Source: Adiantum capillus-veneris (Eukaryota; Streptophyta; Polypodiopsida; Polypodiales; Pteridaceae). From it: a stretch of 64,000 bases of DNA. The DNA lies in NCBI GenBank assembly GCA_014529385.2, contig CM043968.1, forward strand, positions 21,443,484-21,507,483, read 5' to 3'. The translations under genes and the position numbers were made by a program. Below the pieces are notes generated by a model. That model was not told where the DNA came from and ran no database searches. It saw only the letters and a program-made list of their open reading frames with translations. Of this stretch, positions 21,944 to 33,600 are shown piece after piece; within the stretch, counting starts at the first letter, position 1; each line of letters begins with the position of its first letter.

Positions 21944-22926
21944 CTAGTACATGACAGCAAGGGCTGAACAAAATCTTCCACAAACACTACATCTCGTGAA
22001 ACCAGAATACGTTTTTTTTTGCGGATGATACAACCTGTAACCTTTGCTTTCAACACTATAACCAACAAAAATACATTTGACAGCCTTGTCATCCAACTTT
22101 ATGCGTTGTGTTTGTGGCACCAAAGCATATGCCCAACAACCAAAAACACGCATATGCTCAATAGAAGGCTTTCTATCATGCCATGCTTCATATGGAGTAA
22201 TAGACTGCAAAGCTTTTGTAGGACACCTGTTTAGTACATAAGTGGCACACATGATTCAAGCCAAAAAGAATGCGGCAAAGCTTGACTTTTGACCATACAT
22301 TGTGCCATTTCCGTAAGTGACCTGTTTTTCGTCTCAGCAACACCATTTTGCTGAGGTGTATAAGGCATTGTACATTGGTGTTTTATCCCACGACTAGCCA
22401 GAAATGCATTAAATTCATGAGACATATACTCCTCCCCTCGATCGGAACTGAGGGTGCCCATAGTACATTTCGAGACATTTTCAGCCATAGCCAGAAATTG
22501 TTTGCACATAAAAACTTCGGACTTCGCTTTAAGCGGAAATACCCATGGATGCCTAGAGTAATCATCAATGAAAGTCATGAAGTAAAGGTAATTGCCCAAG
22601 GACGGAGTTTGCATGGGCCCACAAACATCACTATGCACAAGCTGCAACCTGCATGTGGCCCGAATTGAACCATCCTTTGGAAACTTAGAACTGTGCATCT
22701 TACCCAAAATACAGCTTTCAGAAACATGTTTCATAGGTGCTTCAAGAGGCGGCAAAGAAGCAACCATATCAGATTTTTGCAAACGTAGCAAACTGACAAA
22801 ATTTAGATGACCAAAACGTGCATGCCTAAGTTTTGCATCTGAAATAGCCCTTGAATTTGTAGCAACATTTGCAAAATTTTGTCCGCACTTGTCATACAAA
22901 GTGAGCTTATATACCCCACAACACAA
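21944..22926 (-). pseudogene. pol: Copia-2 integrase
   Basis: Pre-integrase HARFGHLNFVSLLRLQKSD is followed by LVHSDVCGPMQTPSLGNYL, FIDDYSRHPWVFPL, SSDRGEEYMSHEFNAFL and QQNGVAETKNRSLTEM. These retain the D, D, E core positions. A frameshift near 22250 leads into ATYVLNRCPTKALQSITPYE and RVFGCWAYALVPQTQRIKLD at 21944-22252. The stretch 21420-21940 has further broken frames of the integrase-to-transcriptase linker. Confidence 0.87.
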
Positions 22927-23501
22927 AAGGCCAGATGCAACAATTCGTCACCAAAACTGAGATCATGAACTATACATCTATCATCCACAAATTTGACTAC
23001 AGGTCCAAGTCTAGCAAGTGCGGATACAGACAAAAGATTCTTCTTGATCCCAGGTACATAAAGTGCATCAACAAGTGTGAAAGAATTGCCATTTGCAACA
23101 GTAAGCACAATCTTTCCAACTCCTTGAACTCGATAAGAGGCATTGTTGGCACAAGTGACTGAATTCCCATGAGGGACAGGCTTGAGAGAGGTAAACAATT
23201 CACAATGTGAGGTAATGTGCTTTGTAGCACCATTGTCGAAATACCACACATGTGAATCTGCAGCAACTGACAAGCATGCATCATGGACAACAAGATTGTA
23301 AGTACACTCTGCGCTAAAAGCCCATTCTGCATCAACATCAGCATCACAGTCTCCTTTCACAGAAGACTCAACAATGGTTGCATTTGTAGTGGAACTAGCA
23401 TTTGCAGTGGAACCACCCTCTTTCGTCTTAGCCTCTTTGGCCTTCAACTTAGGACACGACTTGATCAAGTGATCATTAGCTTTACAATAATGGCAACACA
23501 T
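22803..23501 (-). pseudogene. pol: Copia-2 zinc knuckle and protease region
   Basis: CHYCKANDHLIKSC is a CX2CX4HX4C knuckle at the end of gag. The protease follows with VWYFDNGATKHIT, where the active-site DSG is changed to DNG, and LYVPGIKKNLLSVSALARLG. Frame changes lie on both sides. Confidence 0.85.
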
Positions 23502-23759
23502 CTTCTTTTTGCCCTTATCACCAGAATTTCCATACGAATTGGTCCCAGCACAAGCATTAGGAATAGAATTTTTGTCACTCGCAGCAGAACCATAAGAAGT
23601 GGTTGCATTACTGTTACCACCCTTTCTTTAAGAAGCAATAAAAACCTATTCAACTACACGCTGCCTAGTCCTGTTTTTTCTAGAAAGTGACTCTTGGAAC
23701 AACAATGTACATAATGCATCAAACTTGACAACTTCAGGATTTCCTTGGGTCATCAGTCT

Positions 23760-24344
23760 CTAAATACTAGCAAAAGTCTGGTAGGAATCTGGTAAGGCAT
23801 GAAGAACAGTCTGCACAAGGGAACAGTCTGAAATGACTTCACCTGCAGAAATAAGTTGCTCATTGATATCCTTGACACTAGCAAGGAAAGTGTCCATATC
23901 ATCTTCCTCATGCATAATCTTTGACTCCAGCTCTTTACACAGCAAAGCAATTTTCGCCTCATTAGGACTTGCATAAAGACCTACTAGAATATCCCAAGCA
24001 TGTTTTGCAGATTTTGCTGAACGGATGTGAGGAACAATGGTGCGCTTCACAGACAACGCAATCAATGCATGAGCCTGCGCATCCTTAACATCCCAACGAG
24101 CTTGTTTTGCCGTAGGCAAAACAACTCTAACAACAGCAATCCTTGGAGCAAGACCTGCAACATCCTTAACATCACCTACATCCTCAGAACCAGGACGTAC
24201 ATCAATTCCCTGCACAATATTCCAGACGTCCTTTGACACAAGAACGTGTTGCATCACATAAGCCCACATAGGGTAATTGTCCTCATCCAACCTGTCCTCA
24301 ACAACAAACATCTTGAACACATCTGTGTTGTTGTTGTTAGCCAT
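23760..24344 (-). pseudogene. gag: Copia-2 gag, N-terminal part
   Basis: Starts at 24344 with MANNNNTDVFKMFVVEDRLD and continues NYPMWAYVMQHVLVSKDVW. SLVQTVLHALPDSYQTFAS is near its end, and a stop follows at about 23760. It is closely similar to the gag pieces of Copia-3 and Copia-4. The frame is open upstream to 24407, but homology to copia gag begins at 24344. Confidence 0.85.
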
Positions 24345-24652
24345 GGTAAATGCTGCACCTGATGTGAAAACTACCCAAAAATAGGAGAAACGGAGCGGGA
24401 ACAACACGTGCTATATAGCACAAACCATAGAAGACTATAAGGCAGCTGTTATGTAGAAAATGGCACTGACAGAAATTCTACACAAAATGACGAATTAGCC
24501 TGTGCAGTACTGCCTGTAGTGGAAACGGAGGCCGAAATGAGTCCGAATCAAAAATTTGAGCTGCGAACGGTCGTCAAAGCTCACTGAAATTGGAGAAAGT
24601 GAGCAGGCGTGTATTGGAACAGCTGGCGACTAAGCCCGGGAGGACGCAACCT

Positions 24653-24665
24653 GCTCTGATATCAA
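24653..24665 (-). other. Primer binding site of Copia-2
   Basis: On the minus strand TTGATATCAGAGC follows the 5' LTR end. It is a slightly mutated TGGTATCAGAGC tRNA-Met site. Copia-3 and Copia-4 have TTGGTATTAGAGC. Confidence 0.8.
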
Positions 24666-24666
24666 T

Positions 24667-24893
24667 TGTTGGAATTAGGGTTGGAGAGAAACACACACAT
24701 CTTGGAGAAGATGAAGGAAGCTCAAGGCACACAATAGAGAGTGTCTTACTTGGTATGCAATGGAAAGATAGATAGCCCTAGAGTGATGGGCGTATATACA
24801 ATGCACGGGGGAAAAAACCTCCTAAAGACGGAAAAAATGCCCCGGCGGTCCTAGTGTGCTCACACACATCACTACCACATGTATATGGTAATA
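24667..24893 (-). repeat. 5' LTR of Copia-2
   Basis: 227 bp. It differs from the 3' LTR at about nine positions, including the outermost base pair, where CA has become TA on the plus strand. Confidence 0.93.
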
Positions 24894-24897
24894 GAGT

Positions 24898-25161
24898 GGA
24901 CCACTGGGGCGTGCATGGAATGAAAATTTCAATGGTGTGGAAGAGAGTTATCGAGGATCTCTGCGTGGGCAAGCCCTCTTACGAAGAGCGAAGGTACAAG
25001 TAGGAGAGAGTTATCCAAGATCTCTACCTCGGCAAGCTCTCTTACGAAGGGGAAAGACGCAGGTCAACCTACATAGAATGCGAAAAAGGCAACACCAAAA
25101 GAAATCATCTTCTGTTAGGAGCAAAACTCGCTTCTTTAGTGTCGTCATCCAGAGCCCATAG
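24898..25161 (+). pseudogene. Continuation of the ORF split by Copia-2 (3' part)
   Basis: When Copia-2 and one GAGTG copy are ignored, the frame opened by the ATG at 19763 continues without a stop to TAG at 25159-25161, about 93 codons in all. The product is very basic and contains a ~22-residue duplication: VEESYRGSLRGQALLRRAK, then VGESYPRSLPRQALLRRGK. No domain is recognised. The position just behind a primer-binding-site-like sequence suggests the start of an internal region of another LTR element, but a small host gene is possible. Confidence 0.5.
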
Positions 25162-25488
25162 CTCACGACGCGAGTGGATTCAAGCTTACCCACGTTGCTT
25201 GCATAAATTTGCTATCCTCAATTTCGTTTTCATATAATTTTGGGACCAAACCTAAAATGGGTGTCCTATTTTGGGCACCCTCTCCTAGTAAGGACAACGC
25301 TCCATGTGATGGGAATGGGATCATGATAGCTATGGTGGATGAAAGAGAAACATCGTGCACACAAGTGAGTGTGTGTTGACTAGATTATCGCTGAAGCAAA
25401 TTAGGTTCCAAGGTCAATTAACTTGGACTCATAAACACGATCTTGAGTATTTGCTAAGCCATCACAAGCTCACCATAAACAAGGGAGA
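25162..25488. other. Stretch with no recognised feature
   Basis: Unique-looking sequence between the split ORF and the 154-bp repeat. Only short open frames without support. Confidence 0.4.
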
Positions 25489-25642
25489 TGTAATGAAAAA
25501 TAGACTTTTTTTTTGGGTTTATTCATTCATGAAATGAGCTTTAAGTAGCTCTACAGCCTTGCACCCCTGCATGCGGGATAATTCCACATTTCCTCTACTT
25601 GACTCATACTCTAGGACACTAGGACAAAGCTCACACCTTACA
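25489..25642. repeat. 154-bp LTR-like repeat, copy 1
   Basis: It starts TGTAATG and ends CTTACA and matches 33718-33870 with about a dozen differences. Shared core sequences are TTATTCATTCATGA, GAGCTTTA-GTAGCTCTACAG and TAGGACACTAGGACAAA. On its right side lies ATCCTCCCCTCGAGG, which read on the minus strand resembles a polypurine tract. It may be a solo LTR, or the 3' LTR of a minus-strand element. Confidence 0.65.
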
Positions 25643-26145
25643 ATCCTCCCCTCGAGGTTTGGACTAGGAATAATAAATGGAAGATTCTTTATCCACTAAG
25701 GACGACACATGGTATCCACTAAGGATGTCAATACAAGAGGAGTCCTCCCCTTGGACTTTGGGCTACAACTTGATAAATCAATCTAGGAGCAAAAAAAAAA
25801 ACGCTATAATCCAAGAGCAAAATTTTGGAAAATGTCTGCTTCGTTCTAATCCAAGAGCACCTTTGTCTTCTCCAAAGCTTTGCCTTTAACTGCTTCACGG
25901 TCTTTGTCTTCTACTTCGTCCAATTCTTCTTCCTCTGGTGCTTTGTCTTCATGTTGATGGTTTTCACGATCTTCAAATTTCATGTTTATGGGCTCCATGT
26001 ATGTGCTCGAGGCAAGTGAGCGAGAGGTAGGTCTTACTATATACATATTGTAAAGGCAATGTCTAAACCCATGCATGGTAGATAATGATATACATTGCAA
26101 AAGAGTTTTTTTTCTTGGTTGCAAAATTTAGGGTTTAATAAGAGA

Positions 26146-26204
<59 letters not shown>

Positions 26205-26751
26205 AGATTTTTTTCCTTTTGAATTTGCGTGAAGTACCTCTTCACCTAAGTGAAGTCACCCTTCACACGAAAAGGAACTATCTTCTTTGATGCCCTTGAA
26301 GAGGCCTTGAAGATTTGCTTTGATGCTTAGACAAGCTGTCGTCGTGGAGTGTAAAGCTTTGGATAGCTTGAAGATCTTTGAAGCTCCTTGTTGAAGTTCT
26401 TTGGGATTGCTTCGAAGCTAGTGAGCTATTGAATTGTGGGAGCATGCCAATCAAGCCTTTGGAGGTTACCCTCCCCTTTAAGAGGGTTGAGTCGTTTGAG
26501 GCTTGGTGTTGTCCGTGAGAAGGAACTCAAAGCTAGAGGATAGAGGCGGTAAGGAAAACCCAGCATGGGAATGGCGCCTTGACTAGGAGGCTCTTAAGAA
26601 GATGAGCTAAGCCGCGGGAAAGGGGGCCTATAAGGGGCAACTGATGACGCAGTCATGGGTAAGAACTGCGGGCGACGGCGACAACGGCACAAGGTGCAGC
26701 GCTGATAACGAGTGAGAGCTGGGGCTGGTCGTCGGGCAGGTGCAACTGGCA
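25643..26751. other. Region without supported genes, with a (GA)n run at 26149-26201
   Basis: Contains an uninterrupted (GA)n microsatellite of about 53 bases. A minus-strand frame (25846-26124) has an acidic, charged C-terminal half, but no domain or homologous copy supports it. 26220-26600 is rich in GAAG/CTTTG words without obvious structure. Confidence 0.5.
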
Positions 26752-27205
26752 CCAAGCAGGCCTTGCTGTTTGTGGTTGTTAGGTACGCAGCCTGGCGCCC
26801 ACTTGGGTGATGTTGTGAGCACTGACAAAAACAGGGGATTGAAGTGCGCAGTCGGTCAAAGGTCCAAGTCGAGATCGAGCTGCCAGTCACTACTGTTGCA
26901 CACGAAAAGAGCCGCCGGAGGGAGTTAGCGCATAGCCAATCGGTCAGGTCGATGATGAATACACGCAGGAGAGATTAAGGCTCTACATGCAATGTTAACA
27001 AGTGCGGGTGTTGATGTTGACGAGGCATCTGGCGATTGGCCCGACGTGATGGGCATGGTTACGGACCCGACCTTTCTATTAACTTGTTGTTGACTATCCG
27101 CCGTGGGCGCTCATTTTGGGTGTGGCCCCTTAAAAGAGTTTGCTAAAATAGGCTTTGAAAAATTGAGATTCCATTAAAAAGGTGAGTTAATAGTTTGATA
27201 CCATT

Positions 27206-28327
27206 TGTTACCATATACACTAAGTAATACACTCTCTATTGTGTGCCTTGAATTTGTTACCATATACACTAAGTAATACACTCTCTATTGTGTGCCTTGA
27301 GCTTCCTTCGTCTTCTCCAAGCTTTGTGCTTTTCCTTGCAACCCTAATTCCAACAATTGGTATTAGAGCAGGTTGCGTCCTCCAGGGCTTAGTCGCAAGC
27401 AGCTCCATTATACGCCTGCTCACTTTCTCTGATTTCTGTGAGCTTTGGCGAGCGCTCGTAGGTCGACAAAAATTTCGGGACAACTTGTAGAGCTTAGTTT
27501 GCTCACATTTCTGATTCGGACTCATTTCGGCCTCCGTTTCCACTACAGGCAGTACTCCGTTTCCACTACAGGCAGTACTGCACAGGCTATTTCGTCATTT
27601 TGCATAGAATTTTGGTCGGTGCTGTTCTCTGCATAACAGGTGCCTTACAATCTTCTATGGTTTGTGCTATATAGCACGTGTTGTTCCTGCTTCGTTTCTC
27701 CTCTTTTCGGACAGTTTTCACATCAAGTGCAGCATTTACCATGGCTGACAACAACACAGATGTGTTCAAGATGTTTGCTGAGTACAGATTGGATGGGGAC
27801 AATTGCCCTATGTGGGCTTACATGATGCAACATTTTCTTGTGTCAAAGGGTGTCTGGAATATTGTGCAGGGCATTTATGTACGCCTTGGTTTTGAGGATG
27901 TAGGCGATGTTGAGGATGTTGCAGGTCTTGCTGCAAAGATTGCTGCTATTAGAGTTGTTTTGCCTACGACATAACAAGCTCATTGGGATGTAAAGGATGT
28001 GCAGACTCATGCATTGATTGCCTTGTCTATGAAGCACACCATTACTCCTCACATTTGTTCAACGAAATCTGCAAAACAAGCTTGGGATATTCTTGCAGGT
28101 CTTTATGCAAGCCGCAATGAGGCTAAAATTGCTTTGATGCGTAAAGAGGTGGAATCGAAGATTATGCATGAGGAAGATGATATAGAAACTTTCCTTGCTG
28201 GTGTCAAGGATATCAATGAGCAACTTATTTCTGAAGTTGAAGTCATTTCAGACAGTTCCCTTGTGCAGAATGTTCTTGATGCCTTACCAGATTCTTACCA
28301 GACTTTTGCTAGTACTTGGAGACAAAC
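27206..28327 (+). mobile_element. Copia-3: 5' fragment created by the tandem duplication
   Basis: It consists of a rearranged 150-bp LTR (27206-27355), a primer binding site TTGGTATTAGAGC (27357-27369), a leader and a gag fragment up to about 28320. The LTR has lost about 125 bp of its middle and carries a 49-bp tandem duplication (27206-27254 and 27255-27303). There is no 3' end: it is part of the duplicated unit, not an independent insertion. Confidence 0.88.
27741..28325 (+). pseudogene. gag: Copia-3 gag fragment
   Basis: Reads MADNNTDVFKMFAEYRLDGD and NCPMWAYMMQHFLVSKGVW, with one TAA at about 27972. It then continues in frame to LVQNVLDALPDSYQTFAST before running into the duplicated flank. 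It is nearly the same as the gag of Copia-4 and lacks the zinc knuckle. Confidence 0.85.
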
Positions 28328-28791
28328 ACCAAGCAGGCCTTGCTGTTTGTGGTTGTTAGGTACGCAGCATGGCGCCCACTTGGGTGATGTTGTGAGCACT
28401 GACAAAAACAGGGGATTGAAGTGCGCAGTCGGTCAAAGGTCCAAGTCGAGATCGAGCTGCCAGTCACTACTGTTGCACACGAAAAGAGCCGCCGGAGGGA
28501 GTTAGCGCATAGCCAATCGGTCAGGTCGATGATGAATACACGTAGGAGAGATTAAGGCTCTACATGCAATGTTAACGAGTGCGGGTGTTGATGTTGACGA
28601 GGCATCTGGCGATTGGCCGACGTGATGGGCATGGTTGCGGACCCGACCTTTCTATTAACTTGTTGTTGACTTTCTGTTGAAATCCGCTGTGGGCGCTCAT
28701 TTTGGGTGTGGCCCCTTAAAAGGGTTTGCTAAAATAGGCTTTGAAAAATTGAGATTCCATAAAAAAGGTGAGTTCATGGTTTAATACCATT

Positions 28792-29017
28792 TGTTACCAT
28801 ATACATGTGGTAGTGATGTGTGTGAACACACTAGGACCGTCGGGGCACTTTTTCCCTCTTTAGGAGGTTTTTTCCCCGTGCATTGTATATACGTCCATCA
28901 CTCTAGGGCTGTCTGTCTTTCCATTGCACACTAAGTAATACACTCTCTATTGTGTGCCTTGAGCTTCCTTCGTCTTCTCCAAGCTGTGTGCGTTTCCTTG
29001 CAACCCTAATTTCAACA
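28792..29017 (+). repeat. 5' LTR of Copia-4
   Basis: Starts TGTTACCATATACATGTGG and ends TTCAACA. It aligns with the reverse complement of the Copia-2 LTRs over its full length. Confidence 0.92.
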
Positions 29018-29379
29018 ATTGGTATTAGAGCAGGTTGCGTCCTCCAGGGCTTAGTCGCAAGCAGCTCCAGTACACGCCTGCTCACTTTCTCTGATTTCTA
29101 TGAGCTTTGGCGATCGTTCGTAGGTCGACAAAAATTTCGGGATAGCTTGTAGAGCTTAGTTTGCTCAGATTTCTGATTCGGACTCATTTCGGCCTCTGTT
29201 TCCACTACAGGCAGTACTGCACAGGCTATTTCGTCATTTTGCATAGAATTTTGGTCGGTGTTGTTCTCTGCATAACAGGTGCCTTACAATATTCTATGGT
29301 TTGTGCTATATAGCACGTGTTGTTCCTGCTTCGTTTCTCCTCCTTTCGGACAGTTTTCACATCAAGTGCAGCATTTACC

Positions 29380-30510
29380 ATGGCTGACAACAACACAGAT
29401 GTGTTCAAGATGTTTGCTGAGGACAGATTGGATGGGGACAATTGCCCTATGTGGGCTTACATGATGCAACATTTTCTTGTGTCAAAGGGTGTCTGGAATA
29501 TTGTGCAGGGAATTTATGTACGCCTTGGTTCTGAGGATGTAGGCGATGTTGAGGATGTTGCAGGTCTTGCTGCAAAGATTGCTGCTATTAGAGTTGTTTT
29601 GCCTACGACAGAACAAGCTCATTGGGATGTAAAGGATGTGCAGGCTCATGCATTGATTGCCTTGTCTATGAAGCACACCATTACTCCTCACATTTGTTCA
29701 ACGAAATCTGCAAAACAGGCTTGGGATATTCTTGCAGGTCTTTATGCAAGCCGCAATGAGGCTAAAATTGCTTTGATGCGTAAAGAGGTGGAATCGAAGA
29801 TTATGCATGAGGAAGATGATATAGAAACTTTCTTTGCTGGTGTCAAGGATATCAATGAGCAACTTATTTCTGCAGGTGAAGTCATTTTAGACCTCTTTCA
29901 GACAGTTCCCTTGTGTAGAATGTTCTTAATGCCTTACCAGATTCTTACCAGACTTTTGCTAGTACTTGGAGACTTATGACCCAAGGAAATCCTGAAGTTT
30001 TCAAGTTTGATGCATTATGCACATTGTTGTTACAAGAGTCACCTTCCAGAAAAAACAGGACTAGGCAGCATGCAGTTGAACATGCTTTTATTGCTTCTCA
30101 AAGAAAGGGTGGTAACAACAATGCAACCACTTCTTATGGTTCTGCTGCGAGTGCAAAAAATTCTGTTCCTAATGCTTCTACTGACAGAAATTCGTCTGGA
30201 AATTCTGGTGATAAGGGCAAAAAGAAGATGCGTTGCCATTATTGTAAAGCTAATGATCACTTGATCAAGCAGTGTCCTAAGTTGAAGGCCAAAGAGGCTA
30301 AGAAGAAAGAGGGTGGTTGCACTGTAAATGCTCGTTCCACTACAAATGCAGCCATTGTTGAGTCTTCTGTGAAAGGAGACTGTGATGCTGATGTTGATGC
30401 AGAATGGGCTTTTAGTGTAGAGTGCAATTACAATCCCGCTGTCCATGATGCATGCATGTCAGTTGCTGTAGATTCACATGTGTGGTATTTCGACAGTGGT
30501 GCTACAAAGC
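29380..30510 (+). pseudogene. gag: Copia-4 gag with zinc knuckle
   Basis: Begins MADNNTDVFKMFAEDRLDGD. A frameshift near 29890 (a short insertion around GACCTCTTTCAG) moves it to the frame of 29976-30530. That frame holds CHYCKANDHLIKQC, a CX2CX4HX4C knuckle, at about 30233-30274. The frame runs on into the protease start VWYFDSGATKH, where the active-site DSG is intact, and then shifts again near 30510. Confidence 0.87.
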
Positions 30511-31760
30511 ACAATTACCTCACTTGGTGAATTGTTCACCTCTCTCAAGTCTGTCCCTCATGGGAATTCAATCACTTGTGCCAACAATGCATCTTATCCG
30601 GTTCAGGAAGTTGGAAAGATTGTGCTTACTGCTGCAAATAGCAGTTCTTTTACACTTGTTGATGCACTTTATGTACCTGGGATCAAGAAGAATCTTTTGT
30701 TTGTATCTGCACTTACTAGACTTGGAATTGTAGTCAAATTTGTGGATGACAGATGTATAGTTCATGATCTCAGTTTTGGTGATGAAATTGTTGCATCTGG
30801 GCTTTTGTGTCGTGGGTTGTATAAGCTCACTTTGCATGACAAGTGTGGACAAAATTTTGCAACTGCAGTTGCTGATTCAAGGGCTATTTCAGATGCAAAA
30901 CTTTGGCATGCACGTTTTGGTCATCTGAATTTTGCCAGTTTGCTGCGTTTGCAAAAATCTGATATGGTTGCTTCTTTGCCGCCTCTTGAAGCACTTGTCA
31001 AACATGTTTGTGAAGGACGTCTTTTGGGTAAAATGGAGCGTTTGAAGTTTCCAAAGGATGGTTCAGTTAGGGCCACATTCAGGTTGCAGCTTGTGCATAG
31101 TGATGTTTGTGGGCCCATGCAAATTCCGTCTTTGGGCAATTACCTTTACTTCGTGACTTTCAATGATGATTACTCCAGGCATCCATGGGTATTTCCGCTT
31201 AAAGCGAAGTCCGAAGTTTTTATGTACCTTAAATAATTTATGGCTATGACTGAAAATGTCTCGAAATGTACTATGGGCACCCTCTGTTCCGATCGAGGGG
31301 GGGAGTATATGTCTCATGAATTCAATGTATTTCTGGCTAGTCGTGGGATAAAACACCAATGTACAGTGCCTTGTACGCCTCAATAAAATGGTGTTGCTGA
31401 GAGGAAAAACAGCTCACTTACAGAAATGGCACGATGTATGGTCAAAAGTCAAGCTTTGCCGCATTCTTTTTGGCTTGAGGCCATTATGTGTGCCATTTAT
31501 GTACTAAACAGGTGTCCTACGAAAGCTTTGCAGTCCATTACTCCATATGAAGCATGGCATGATATAAAGCCTTCTATTGAGCACATGCGTGTTTTTGACT
31601 GTTTGGCATATGCTTTGGTGCCACAAACACACCGCATAAAATTGGATGATAAGGCTGTCAAATGTATTTTGTTGGTTATAGTGATGAAAGCAAAGGTTAC
31701 AGGTTGTATCATCCGCAAACAAAGCGTATTCTGGCTTCACGGGATGTAGCGTTTGTGGAA
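30478..31760 (+). pseudogene. pol: Copia-4 protease end and integrase
   Basis: It contains ALYVPGIKKNLLFVSALTRL, then LWHARFGHLNFASLLRLQKS, then QLVHSDVCGPMQIPSLGNYL and DDYSRHPWVFPLKAKSEVF. A TAA near 31234 interrupts it, and the frame resumes with CSDRGGEYMSHEFNVFL. A TAA also replaces a codon just before NGVAERKNSSLTEM. The catalytic D, D, E positions can be recognised. After RIKLDDKAVKC a frameshift occurs near 31665. Confidence 0.86.
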
Positions 31761-32099
31761 GATTCTGTTCAACCCTTGCTGCCATGTACTAGAGACAATA
31801 ATATAAGCTCACAGGACATTTATGACACTTTGTTGCCTCTTTTCAGCGGTGGAAGTTCAAATGTAAATTCCAATGAGGCAAAAGTACATCCTATGGGGGT
31901 TTCAGAAAATGTTACAAATAAGCCTATTACTGATGTAGATGTACATGATGTACTTGATGAGGAAAGGGCTGAAAATGAGTAGGCTAGAGGTATGTCAAAA
32001 TGACTGGCGCATACATTGCTTGACAGTAAATTGGATGCACTTTTGTCTAGGCATACTCATTCAGGCTCTCGCCATGCATCTTATGCATCAAATTGTTAT

Positions 32100-33600
32100 G
32101 CTTTGGCTGTGTCTAGCTTAGATGACGTTGAGGAACCGCTGTCTTTTGATGAAGGATAGAATTCAAAAACTTGGATGGATGCCATGCAATCAGAATATGA
32201 TGCACTTGTAGAAAATGACACATGGACTTTATGTGATTTGCCTCTTGGCAAAAAGGCCATTGGTACGAGTGGGTTTACAAGTTTTAAACACAAGCCGGAT
32301 GGTGAGATCGATCGCCATAAGGTTGCAAAGGGTTATGCACAACAAAAAGGCATAGATTATGAAGAGACTTTTGCTCCCACTTGTCATATGACTACTGTGC
32401 GTTTTCTATGTGCATTGGCAGCTCATTTTGATTGGGATGTACATCAATCAAACATTGTTACTGCTTTCTTGAATGGTGACATGTTTGAGGTAGTTTATGT
32501 AATGCAACCTTGCGGTTTTGTCAAGAAAGGACAAGAGGACAAATTTTGCAGATGTAAGAAGGCTTTGTATGGGTTGAAGCAATCTCCTCATGCTTGGTAT
32601 GAGAAAGCTGACACTCACTTGGTCAAACAAGGCTTTCGTAACAGTCCAACAGAGAGCACATTGTATGTAAAGCATGAGGGTGATGTACTTCTCAAGTTGT
32701 GGTTCTTTATGTCGATGATTTGATGATCACTGGACCAAATGAGAGACATGTCGTTGAATTTAAGACTGATTTGAATGCTACTTTCAAGATGAAAAATTTG
32801 GGGCTATTGCATCATTATTTGGGTATACAATTTAAGCAGTGTTGATGGTGGTATTGCCTTGTGTCAGGAAAGTTACAAAGAGACATTGCTATGTAAGTTT
32901 GGTTTGAAATTGAGTCTTCATGATGCTGGTGATCTTGCAAATGTCACTCTTTACCAAACTGTTGTTGGATGCCTCGTTTATGTATGCAACACGATGCCAG
33001 ATATTGAGTTTGCAGTCTCACAGGTCAATAGATTTATGCATAGCCCAGGGTCTAAGCATTGGCAGGCTATCAAGAGGATTTTCCGCTACCTTAGTGACAC
33101 TTTATATCTTGGCTTGTTTTATCCCAAGGGGGGATCATTGCTGCCAGGACTTACATGCTTTTTTGGACTCAGATTGGGCTGGTTGTTTTGACACGCGAGT
33201 GTCCACAAGTGTTTTTTGTTTCATGCATATCATGGTTGAGCAAGAAGCAATCTACTATGGCAACTTCTAGTTGTGAGATTGAGTACACTGGGGCAGTCTT
33301 CACAGCTATGGTTGAGTGTGTATGGCTCAAACGCCTTATGGCTTATTTGGGTGTTGGATAGGACACTGCCAACAGTATCTACACTGATAGTTAGAGCGCA
33401 TTGGCAGTTGCAAGGAACCCAGTTTTTCAAGCTCGCACAAAGCACATTGAGGTGCATTACCACTATGTCAGCGAGAGGCTCTCAGTAGGAGAGATCAGCT
33501 TGGCTTACGTGCCAACATAGGACAACCTTGCAGATCTTTTCTCAAAGGCATTGTTTCGTGAGAAGCTCAAAGCTTTCCACAAAGCTTTGGGCTTACCCCC
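32100..33600 (+). pseudogene. pol: Copia-4 reverse transcriptase and RNase H
   Basis: The frame at 32175-32723 shows TWMDAMQSEYDALVENDTW, KVAKGYAQQKGIDYEETFAP, DVHQSNIVTAFLNGDMF and KALYGLKQSPHAWYEK. A frameshift at about 32692 falls just before the YVDD box; the YVDD codons themselves (TATGTCGATGAT at 32709) remain. RNase H appears in broken frames at 32859-33191 and 33155-33480, with stops near 33360 and 33393. The end of the element contains IEVHYHYVS and the polypurine tract at about 33675. Confidence 0.86.

Larger units (their letters stand above)
19782..24893 (-). mobile_element. Ty1/copia retrotransposon Copia-2, complete in structure but decayed
   Basis: A 5.11-kb minus-strand element with 227-bp LTRs that differ at about nine sites (about 4 percent). 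The target duplication GAGTG is at 19777-19781 and 24894-24898. A polypurine tract (AGGGGGGTT on the minus strand, 20009-20017) and a degenerate tRNA-Met primer binding site (24653-24665) are present. Gene order is gag, protease, integrase, reverse transcriptase, RNase H. It is older than Copia-1 by LTR divergence. Catalytic residues are also changed: protease DSG reads DNG, and the reverse transcriptase YVDD reads YVYD. It belongs to the same family as Copia-3 and Copia-4. Confidence 0.95.
26752..29970. repeat. Large tandem duplication (two ~1.6-kb units)
   Basis: Unit 1 (26752-28327) and unit 2 (28328-29970) both hold the same 450-470 bp of non-LTR flank starting ACCAAGCAGGCCTTGC, then a copia 5' LTR, the leader and the first part of gag. 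The junction is inside gag at about 28321-28327, where AGTACTTGGAGAC changes from gag into the flank sequence. Units differ at scattered sites and by a deletion in the LTR of unit 1. The duplication happened after insertion of Copia-4. Confidence 0.9.

Noticed and set aside
25846-26124. 92-codon minus-strand frame with acidic C-terminal half
   Set aside because: Composition is driven by repeated CTTC/TTTG words; no domain or second copy supports coding.
26594-26890. 98-codon minus-strand frame rich in Pro, Ser and Arg
   Set aside because: It lies partly in the duplicated flank (26752-28327), where the second copy does not conserve it as a gene.
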